This document shows, one piece after another, positions 44,258-52,678 of a stretch of 52,678 bases of DNA (positions are counted from its first letter, which is position 1; the number at the start of each line of letters is the position of its first letter). The stretch covers positions 588,741 through 641,418 of the forward strand of contig CM074811.1 of the NCBI GenBank assembly GCA_037447605.1. Direction: 5' to 3'. The DNA is from Zygnema circumcarinatum. Lineage: Eukaryota > Streptophyta > Zygnematophyceae > Zygnematales > Zygnemataceae. Made by a program: the position numbers and the translations under genes. The notes beneath the pieces were generated by a model. That model made no database searches. It saw only the letters and a list, made by a program, of their open reading frames with translations, and had not been told where the DNA came from.

Positions 44258-47200
44258 ATGGCTTGTCGGAGAGCGACAATGGCGGCGCTGGTGCTGGCGG
44301 TGGTGCTGCTGGCGCAGCAGGCGGCGGCGTTCTACCTTCCGGGTGTGGCTCCGCAGGATTTTCAGAAGGTGAGAAGGTTTGGATGTGGAGATTTGGTGGC
44401 GGATGCGGCGAAGCGAAGGTGCTTGAAGGAGGGGCGGCCATGTAGGGTCTTTTTTGGCTTGTGGTGCTGATTACAATAGCGGATCAGATAACGGCGGAAA
44501 TGTGAGGGACGGTTGGATTTGCAGGGAGACAAGCTGTCTGTGAAGGTGAACAAGCTGACATCCACGAAGACGCAGCTTCCATACGAGTATTATACTGTGA
44601 AGGGCTTTTGCAAGCCCGAGGCCGTCTTGAACAGAGCCGAGAATCTGGGAGAGGTGTTGAGAGGGGATCGGATTGAGAACTCTCTCTATGAGGTGAGCTT
44701 CACGATGCCATGTTTGTTGTAATTTTCTTCCGTTACAAAGAAGGCCTTTTCTTGCCATTTGCATTTTCCTGATTGGCGGTTTCATTGTTGATGGTATCTA
44801 TGATGGGAGCAGTTTCAAATGAAGGAAGACGAGCAGTGCAAGATTGTCTGCAAAAAGGATGGGTTGACGAAGGCTGAGACAAAGGATCTTAAGGAGAAGA
44901 TTGCGGAGGATTACCGTGTGAACATGTAAGCTGAGCATGTCTTTTGGATCGTATTCATGCGAGGACGGCTGCCTCCGCCAGAGATTCTTAGGGTTTGATG
45001 ATGCTGACCACGTTTCCGACTCGTTCCTCTCGATGTTCGTTCAGGATTCTGGATAATCTCCCAGTTGCCATGGTGAAGGTGCGGACTGAGAATAACATTG
45101 CGTTGAAGACGTACGAGCGCGGGTACCCTGTCGGTTTCCATGCGCAGGTGCAGGTGAGTTTTGAAATATTTGCCTTTCCAACCCCGCTCTCTTGTTGGCA
45201 GGTAAAGATAAAGCAACACTGTAGGCCTCAGCTTTGCCTTCATCCGCCTCGCTTTAGGAGCCATCTCTATCAACTTCCATTACGGGCTCCTTGGGTGCAC
45301 TGTCGATATAGAAGGGTTTGGCTCCTTCGTTAGGAAGTCAGGAATCAGATTCGCCGGCTGTGTTGTTGGCTTTCTCAGTCTGATGCATGATAGTGTTGCA
45401 GGAAGGTGGTGACGAGAACTACTATCTCCACAATCATCTGCGCTTCACTGTTCTGTATCACAAGGATACGCTGACAAAATTCTCTCGCATTGTCGGATTT
45501 GAAGTCGAGCCTTTCAGGTGTGCTGGTTTGGACATTTCTGCCTTGCTCTGATCGTTTGCTTGTGTTCCCTTTCCCCCAATCCTGCATACCTACTTGATAG
45601 ATCCGAGTAGTGGTATGCTTGGCTTGTTGGCCTACTCTACTCTTTTGTTGCTTCAAATGCCTTTATAAACGGAGAATGTTGGGAATTCGTCAGACCTATG
45701 GGCTTACGACGGACTATCCAGAGATTTTACCAATTGTCCTGTTTGGATGGCAGTGTAAAGCATGACTATGACGGCGCTTGGGATGAAAAAAAGCCACGCC
45801 TCCAGACATGCAATCCTGGAAGCATGCAATTTGTCAACCATGGCCTGCCCCCGCAACCCGTTGAAGATTCTCAGGAGATAATTTTCTCCTACGATGTTTT
45901 GTTCAAGGTTTGTTTCTTCACCTCGACCACTCGGTCTCGTATAGAATGCATCCTGAGTAGACCTTTTGACGTAAGTGTGGAAGTTTGATTCCACAGTATC
46001 CACGAGTATTTTGCTGGCGACGATTCACTTTTGCTGGTTTACCATTGTCAATCAGTAAGGATTTTTTTAGGTTTCATCAGTTATTGCAGCATTGCAGTCT
46101 ACTGTGTTTGCTAGTTATTATGTGCATGTGGAGGATGTTTGTTTTATGTTTATGTAGGCTTCTTTACGACATTAGGTCATGCACGTTTCCTTTCACAAGG
46201 TGTCAAGTTCAGTTTGCACCTTCGGAGCTGATTTCCATTGGTTACCTTGTTCTTGTCTGCAGCCGAGCCCTGTGAAGTGGGCCTCTCGATGGGACACGTA
46301 TCTGCTCATGACGGATGACCAGATCCATTGGTTCTCCATCATCAACTCCCTCATGATTGTGCTTTTCTTGTCCGGCATGGTGGCAATGATCATGATGAGG
46401 ACCCTGCATCGGGACATTTCGAAGTACAACCAGCTGGAGACGCAGGATGAGGCGCAGGAAGAGACTGGTTGGAAGTTGGTGCACGGAGATGTGTTCAGGG
46501 CCCCGGTGCACTATGGGCTTCTCTGTGTGCTAGTCGGAACAGGAGTTCAATTTTTTGGCATGACGTTGGTGACAATGCTGTTTGCGGTGCTCGGGTTTTT
46601 ATCTCCTGCAAATCGTGGAGGCCTGATGACAGCCATGCTTCTGCTTTGGGTGTTCATGGGGCTTTTCGCCGGTTACGCATCGGCAAGGCTGTTCAAGATG
46701 TTCAAGGGAACAGACTGGAAGATGAACACCATCAAGACCGCCTTACTCTTCCCTGGCACAATCTTTGTCATCTTCTTCATTCTGAATACCTTGATCTGGG
46801 GAGAGGAATCCTCAGGGGCTGTCCCTTTCGGAACCATGTTCGCCCTTGTATTCCTCTGGTTTGGCATCTCTGTTCCCCTCGTCTTCATTGGAAGCTACTT
46901 CGGTTTCAAGAAGGCAGCAATTGAGGACCCTGTTCGCACTAACAAGATTCCCCGACAGATTCCTGAGCAAGCCTGGTACATGCGCCCTGTGTTCTCAATC
47001 CTTATTGGAGGAATTCTGCCCTTTGGAGCCGTCTTCATTGAGCTGTTTTTTATCCTCACCTCCATCTGGCTGCACCAGTTCTACTACATCTTTGGGTTCT
47101 TGTTCCTGGTCTTCATCATCCTCATCGTGACCTGCGCCGAGATCACAATTGTCCTATGTTATTTCCAACTCTGCAGTGAGGACTACCACTGGTGGTGGAG

Positions 47201-47420
47201 GGCATACCTCACATCAGGATCCTCAGCGCTGTACCTATTCCTTTACGCAGCATTCTATTTCTTCACAAAACTGGAAATCTCGAAGCCGGTATCGGGCGTC
47301 CTCTATTTCGGATATATGATCATCATCTCGTACTGCTTCTTCGTTCTCACCGGAACGATTGGGTTCTATGCCTGCTACTGGTTCGTGCGCACTATCTATG
47401 CGTCTGTTAAGATAGATTAA
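44258..47420 (+). CDS. TMN: Transmembrane 9 superfamily (nonaspanin, TM9SF2/4 type) protein
   Basis: Seven exons: 44258-44368, 44525-44692, 44813-44925, 45045-45153, 45402-45517, 45754-45907, 46263-47420. Total 642 aa, typical for the family. An N-terminal signal peptide (about 1-25) precedes FYLPGVAPQDFQ, and the lumenal domain shows KLTSTKTQLPYEYY, which marks the TM9SF2/4 branch. The last exon encodes all nine membrane helices (about 281-635), starting after SRWDTYLLMTDDQIHWF, with conserved RLFKMFKGTDWK and EQAWYM. The C-terminus SVKID carries a KxD signal; in plants this motif binds COPI and keeps these proteins in the Golgi. Members act in endomembrane sorting and cell adhesion or nutrition. 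An upstream GTG is in frame, but 44258 is the first ATG. Junction phases are consistent throughout. Confidence 0.95.
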
Positions 47421-50162
47421 GTGGAACAGTAGGGTTCTGGTAGGGGCATTTGGAAAGGAACAGGGGCCCTTTTCCATAGTGTCGATCTTACGCAAGCTGC
47501 TTTACACAGAAGAGGGACCTTGTCAAAAGAGCTGGTTGAGGTAGTGTGGAAGTGGAGCATCTGTATTTGGAGATGGGGGCAGTCTTTCATATCCGATGAA
47601 AACTGGGAGGTTGGAGGAGGCAGAGAGGGCAGGCGCGTAAAGGCGCAGTGGCTGGCAAGGGAGGGAGAGGCTATCCCGACTGTTAAAATTTGTCACGCGC
47701 CTCTCTTAGTTGAGTACGACTTGGAAAAGTGAAGTAGTTACGCTGAGGAGGTTGTTAGGAACTTCGGGCCTTAACCCAGGGAACAATTTTTCACGCAGCC
47801 TTGTACATGACTGGTTGGCACAGTATTGAAATTGTAAGGTTCTGCTTTGTCTCCCTTCTCCCGTGAGCGTGTGTGGCTAGACGGGAGGAACGGTGCAACT
47901 AGTGACTGGTGAGAAATTGCCAAACCTTTTAAGGGCCTCTAGAAGGGACTTCTCCTTTGTTCCTTGAAAACTCTATTTCGACCTTGTTGGGGGATGCTTA
48001 GACTTGTGTAGTGGGGAGCTTTCTAAAGGTGGGTGGCGTGCATGTAACTTCCATGGGATGGTGGGATACCTTCTGCACATGCATCATGCTTGCATGGCCC
48101 CCCCCGGCATGCGCATGTGTCAGGCAGTTATTGACTGTTGCAGTCCAGGAGTCCAGTCATTGCAGTTTAATAGGGTCCTCTTCTTTTGCCTGATGCTAAT
48201 TGTGAGAGGATACGCGCCCATGTGAGAGCCATGACTGATACATTTGGCGTAGATGCATGCATACATGCATGCATGGGGATGCAATTATCCACATCCATGT
48301 GTGCTGCTCGTCCATGTTCATGCCATCCAGACTCGCATAGTGGTGAAATGTCCACGCCATTTGATGTGACAGCTGTGATTGGTACTTGCAAGCCATATCT
48401 CAGGGACTTCTTGATTGCCTTAACTTGCCAGGGAGAAGCCTTCCCTGTGTGTTTACATTTCGTTACCTGTTGCGTTGAGTCGAGACTCTCGGTTGACCGA
48501 CTGCCATCTCTGGTAGGGCCCTCGGTGTCTCTCAACACAGTCATACACATAAGCAAGCAGCACTGTGTACGCAAGCAAGCAGTAGTAGCATTTGGTCTTT
48601 AGGACTTCCGTTTTGTGCAACAAGGGATAAAAGTTCAAATGCTCCCTTAGCATTATGTGCTAATACTATAATATCTTGTAAAACCGCGCCATTTGTCTTA
48701 TGACTGACCTTCCACTCTATGCCAGTACACTATGCCACGAAACGGAATGACACCGGTGACCCCATACTGAATGCACCACACGAATTGATACACCGTACAG
48801 ATTACAGAAGAGTGGACCACACTTTATGCCATTCGTAAATAGTGTAGAGTTTAATGGTATTGAAAATATGCATATTCTTGTCATATTTTCACTAACATAA
48901 CTTAAGCGTAGTATGTAAACCGCCCACTCTGATCGCACCATAGAATTACTGGAAAACAGCAATTAGTGTGGGCCACACTATTTACGCACCCACAATTGTG
49001 TACCCACACTGAATGAGCTGAACGGCGTAGACCGTAAATCGATCAGAACAAGATGGAGTTCACATGCAATCAGCTCCGTTTCTGACTCCAAAGGAATCAT
49101 CAAAGGTCCATGATGCAGAGCTTAAGATTGACAATGTTTTGCAGAACAGTCCGAACGGACCTGTCTCTGCAGCAATCCAAATTACAAGATTGAGGCAAAC
49201 CAAAAAGGGCTCCACGACAAGGCAGAGGCGTTCCAAGAATGTGTCTGTTCAGTAGAACCAAAAATAGGGGGGCCATATAGAACACCTTAAGTCAGGGTCG
49301 GTCAGTCGCTATTTGACTAACTAAAGATGACTCGGATGCAGGGGACAACCCTAATCTTTCACAACAAAGACCACATCAAAAGAAGGTCAACAATTATTTA
49401 AAAAAACTATCCAAAGGAAGGTGAAAGGGCTTAGCTTATCTTGAGAAAGCCCCTTTTTTTTTCCAATTGCAATGTACAACAACTTTTGCACCCCATTCCT
49501 TGATCAGAAGTGGAGGCGCAGCCTTATTTACTTTGGTGGATTTTCTCTCAAAAAAAAAGGAGGGGCCATGCTGTACATATAGAGGGAGGCTTCCGTTGAA
49601 CATTTTTTTCAACCTTATTGTCGGCAGGTAGCGGCTCTCCCTCCGCCTCTCCCTCCTTCTGCCCTTGAAGCTCAGTTCCGGCCGGAAAGAATATGGAAGC
49701 CTCCAAGTGACTTCTTTGAATCTCGATGAAAGCTGTTTGGTACAAAGTGAGGAACAAGGTGAAGAGAGCAGAATCCGACAGTAGAAATTATCTGTAAGCC
49801 AAATGAAATGGTGGGGACCATCCCTCCAAGTTGAAGGAAGCGAATTCTCTTTATGCTTGGACTCTCGTCGGCATGAAGGAGTGGAGAAATGCCACCATGG
49901 AGAATTAGATGACATCACTCTTCTTGTCTCATATGGGCTGGCTGACGACGTAGGTGACAGTACCAACATTTTTCGATGTAGTGGGTGGCGTCATCATCTT
50001 CACGTGGTCTCAAACAGGATGGGAGAAAAACGTCAGTCGGTGAGATTCCTTATCTCCCGAACAACCGTCGTTTCCAATATTGGAAGGAATTCAGGGTAGT
50101 GGAGGGAGAGATGTCCTGCTTTCTGAGGAGGGGAGTCCAAGTTTGGCTATGGAAAGAAGCCC
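47421..50162. other. Intergenic between convergent genes
   Basis: The nonaspanin gene (plus) and the EGF-domain gene (minus) end toward each other here. No gene is convincing. The region has mixed composition, with CATG-rich sequence near 48245-48275 and inverted short motifs (CGTAAATAGTGT near 48834 and ACACTATTTACG near 48974). Short A or T runs lie at 49453-49461 and 49550-49558. The largest open frames (177 codons at 49436-49969 minus, 138 codons at 48186-48602 plus) show no recognised motif or splice structure. The right part probably includes the 3' untranslated region of the EGF-domain gene. Confidence 0.5.
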
Positions 50163-51065
50163 TCAGAAGTGCTTAGAGGGTCTCCAGAGGAGAGGACTAC
50201 TGAGGGAGGCTGCTCCCTCCGGTGGTAGTGGAGAAAGGATATGCAGTGAGGGAGAAGGGCACAATGGGGCATAGAAACTCTCACTTCCGTTAACTGCGTC
50301 GAGGTGATTTGGCGACTGCAGAAGAGGGCTGAGGGGAGTAGGAGTAGGAGGGAGAGAGGGAGAGTGAGTGGAAATGAGGGTGGGAGAGTCATTTGAAGAG
50401 ATCACCAAGGCAGGAGCCTCAATTCTTCTACCACTGCCTTCCCCTAAATTCTCCTGTCCGAGCCCTGCCCGTGTTTCGAGGGCAGCACTTCCTCCTGCGG
50501 TAGAGTCACTTTTTGCCCCAAAACTGCCAACCCGGAAAATTCCTCCCCACGTTCGGGCTAAGTGGTGAAGTAAGGCCAAGACAAGGCATGCTGAAACAAA
50601 AAGGATTCCGGAAGCTGCGAGAGAGAGCCCATAAACGTGCCACGTGGGTCGTATGAGTTCGTCTCCCGTACACTTCCCCTCTCCCTCCGCCTCCTCCCCA
50701 CTGAAGAGAGTTCTGTCCGTACAGTCGAGGCGAGCCCCGCATGCTCTGTTGTAGGCCACACAGGCGGAGTGGCAGACACGGAGACGGTTGTCTCCGTCGG
50801 AATCACAACGCTGAATTGATATCTGGGGGAGGTAAACATGCCGCAAGGAGCACAAGCCTTTAGGGTTTCGGACAGTTTTTTAGGGTATCGACAGCTTTTA
50901 GTGTCTTTGGTGGTTTTGGGGTTCTCTCTCTCTCTCTCGCTCTCTTTCTACTCTCTTTCTCTTTCTCTCTTTCTCTCTCTCTCTTTCTCTCCTTCTCTCT
51001 TTCTCTCTTTCTCTCTTTCTCTTTCTCTCTTTCTCTCTCTCTCTCTCTCTTTCTCTCCTTCTCTC

Positions 51066-51099
<34 letters not shown>

Positions 51100-51381
51100 G
51101 CTCTCTTTCTTCTCTCTTTCTCTCTTTCTCTCTTTCTCTCTCTCTCTTTCTCTCCTTCTCTCTTTCTCTCTTTCTCTCTTTCTCTTTCTCTCTTTCTCTC
51201 TCTCTCTCTCACTCTTTCTCTCCTTCTCTCTTTCTCTCTTTCTCTCTTTCTCTCTTTCTCTTTCTCTCTTTCTCTCTCTCTCTCTCCCTCTTTCTCTCTC
51301 TCTCTCTTTCTCGCCTTCTCTCTTTCTCTCTTTCTCTCTTTCTCTTTCTCTCTCTCTCTCACTCTTTCTCTCCTTCTCTCC

Positions 51382-51478
<97 letters not shown>

Positions 51479-52273
51479 CCTCTCTGTTGTAGGGTAGAGC
51501 CTCACCCAGCATGCTAGCTTCCTTGCCGAGGCAGCACATCTCCCATTGTCCAGAAACCCAAGAATGGACCTCCCTGCCGGCACAAGCCGCTTGTAGTTCG
51601 GCACTACCACCGCCGCCTCCAACTGTTGAAGAACAGCAGACTCCGTGGGGGCACAGTGCTGAGCTGCCCCTCTCATCCCTCCCCCTCTCCCTCCCTCTCT
51701 CCCTCCCTTCTTCTCTCCCTTCGTCTCTCCCTCTCCAGCAAACACACTCCCACAGAGCTGAAGACTGGCAGCGAGCGCCTCTCCCTTTTGGCAGCCATAT
51801 CCTGCGTAATCGGAGCAGCGAAATTCACAGACTCCGTTGTCGCATACTCCCCCGTGGAGACTGCACTGCTCGTCACAGCTCGCTGACACACCCCCTCAAT
51901 TGCATAGCTTCAGGACATAGAAAATTTCAGCTTGAAATTTTGGGATTTGGGTTTTATCCAAGATTTCAACCTGTCGTGGATAGACACGGCTTTCTATCTA
52001 TTGAAGGAGCTAACCCTAAAATTCCCAAAGAGCAGAGCCTCACACACACACACACATCACATTCCGAATCGATCAAAGTCACGAACTTCCTTACTTCCTC
52101 ACGCAACGCGACTAACCGAGAAACCTTGCGATTGAACTTACATACAAACAGCATAATGTGATGCAGATTTGATGTACCTGTAGAACAATCGATTCCGGTG
52201 TAGCCTGCATCACACTCGCACACTCCCACTGGCATACATTCCCCATGGCCACTGCAGCTGTTTGGACACACAC
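50163..52273 (-). CDS. Membrane protein with EGF repeat and Frizzled-like Cys-rich module (5' end missing)
   Basis: Four exons recognised: 52273-52178, 51882-~51746, 51658-51506, 50822-50163. They give the C-terminal 347 residues or so. Exon A encodes one EGF/tenascin-type repeat ([11 protein letters not shown], then [12 protein letters not shown]). Exon B adds a Cys-rich EGF-like segment ([13 protein letters not shown]). Exons C and D encode a module ending ARKLACW / [20 protein letters not shown] and [14 protein letters not shown], with a spacing reminiscent of Frizzled-type Cys-rich domains. One membrane helix follows (about 20-25 residues in [20 protein letters not shown]), then a Ser/Pro-rich tail of about 130 residues. 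The protein is probably type I, with the Cys-rich part outside. The acceptor of exon A requires upstream exons; I see no convincing start, so the gene probably continues past the right edge. The exon B donor is tentative. Role unknown; surface receptor or adhesion is inferred. Confidence 0.7.
50921..51485. repeat. CT/CTTT array in the intron of the EGF-domain gene
   Basis: About 560 bp of C/T-only sequence on the plus strand, made of CTCTCTTT and CTCC units with larger internal repeats (a block of about 120 bp recurs near 50960, 51100 and 51230). On the sense strand it is purine-rich and begins about 20 bases after the donor of exon 51658-51506. Confidence 0.93.
51678..51740. repeat. CT-rich tract after the exon B donor
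   Basis: CCCTCTCCCTC sequence on the plus strand, so GA-rich on the sense strand, filling most of the short intron between exons B and C of the EGF-domain gene. Confidence 0.8.
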
Positions 52274-52678
52274 CTGCATCCCAAAAAGACAAAAAATAGG
52301 GCGCACATAAACAAGATTAGGTGACAACGTGTTTCAGTTTCACGGTACAAGTTCACGGTGAAAAGTTCCAGTTACTAAACACGGGGTGTCCTTCCCTACA
52401 ACCTTAAATCTCTCCTCCAACCTTTCCCCCTCCCTCTCCCTCTCCCTCAGGAAAGACTCCATTAGCACCCTTCTCAAAGACACGAACATCCAGAACCCTA
52501 AACTGTCCAACAACCCTACACACCACAAGAAAGTGAAGAATCCTCCTCACCAACCCTAAACCTTCAAACATTTCAAGCTCTCCATAGTGAAGGGCCCACC
52601 CGAGCGAAAGGACATTTTAGGGTTTTTAGGGTTTTTAGGGTTTGTAGGGTTTAAGGAAAGGAGGGGGGGGGGGGGGGG
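52274..52678. other. Right edge: upstream intron or leader of the EGF-domain gene
   Basis: No clear exon is visible. The stretch holds a short CCCTCT tract (52425-52450), scattered ACCCTAAA motifs (52495, 52552), the TTTAGGG-like array at 52614-52652 and a terminal G run from 52663 to the end. Short minus-strand frames exist, for example one starting MSFRSGGPFTMESLK near 52616, but none is supported. Confidence 0.4.
52614..52652. repeat. TTTAGGG-like telomeric-type repeat
   Basis: Four units of GGGTTTTTA/GGGTTTGTA type. They resemble the plant telomere unit TTTAGGG but have 8-9-base spacing, so this is not a true telomere. Matching single motifs occur in the PNPase leader region. Confidence 0.6.

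Noticed and set aside
48834-48985. 12-bp inverted repeat (CGTAAATAGTGT / ACACTATTTACG)
   Set aside because: Too short over 140 bp spacing to separate from chance in AT-rich DNA; no other element features.
50898-51539. Over 200-codon Ser/Leu/Phe or Arg/Glu frames
   Set aside because: They are translations of the CT/CTTT microsatellite in the EGF-domain gene intron.
52663-52678. Terminal G run (and C run at 1-7) as biological features
   Set aside because: Homopolymers at the window edges could be sequencing or assembly artefacts, and nothing around them gives them meaning.

Overview
This window looks like nuclear DNA of a green-lineage (Viridiplantae) eukaryote, most likely a streptophyte alga or another early-diverging relative of land plants. 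The genes are intron-rich: the five I could model have 4 to 29 exons, almost all with GT-AG junctions. They include a plant-type SPIKE1 DOCK exchange factor, a RUNKEL/ULK4-type kinase with a long armadillo-like tail, and an organellar polynucleotide phosphorylase. TTTAGGG/AACCCTAA telobox-like motifs also occur. Species cannot be fixed from this sequence. Introns and intergenic DNA are packed with purine/pyrimidine arrays (GA, GGGA, GGGAGA and their complements). These arrays create many long spurious open frames.

Layout, left to right. (1) 69-270, plus strand: the last coding exon of an unidentified gene entering from the left. (2) 271-2441: intergenic DNA with two hairpin-type repeats that resemble miniature transposons. 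(3) 2442-9252, minus strand: a RUNKEL-type kinase, 10 exons, 1502 aa. (4) 9253-11229: intergenic, with one AT-rich unassigned open frame. (5) 11230-15929, minus strand: a single-pass receptor with a signal peptide, a type-I periplasmic-binding (ANF receptor) ectodomain, an Ala/Pro-rich stalk, one membrane helix and a very short tail (11 exons, 563 aa). (6) 15930-18018: intergenic and repetitive. (7) 18019-27186, minus strand: organellar polynucleotide phosphorylase, 18 exons, 1006 aa, including an apparent GC-AG intron. (8) 27187-28892: divergent promoter region with telobox repeats. (9) 28893-42829, plus strand: SPIKE1/DOCK RopGEF, about 29 exons, about 1874 aa. (10) 44258-47420, plus strand: a TM9SF2/4-type nonaspanin, 7 exons, 642 aa. 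(11) 47421-50162: intergenic. (12) 50163-52273 and probably beyond, minus strand: the C-terminal part of a membrane protein with an EGF repeat and a Cys-rich, Frizzled-like module.

Exon models were assembled by hand from splice consensus, reading-frame phase and conserved protein motifs. For the kinase, receptor, phosphorylase, DOCK and nonaspanin genes the exon lengths sum to an exact multiple of three, which supports the models. A few junctions are uncertain and are flagged. The genes do not form one pathway. SPIKE1 (ROP activation), RUNKEL (cytokinetic microtubules in plants) and TM9SF (endomembrane sorting) are ordinary cell-organisation genes, and the phosphorylase is organellar RNA housekeeping. 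The two receptor-like genes are the least ordinary content. The ANF-type receptor keeps residues at positions that contact amino acids in metabotropic glutamate receptors, but has neither a 7TM nor an ion-channel domain.
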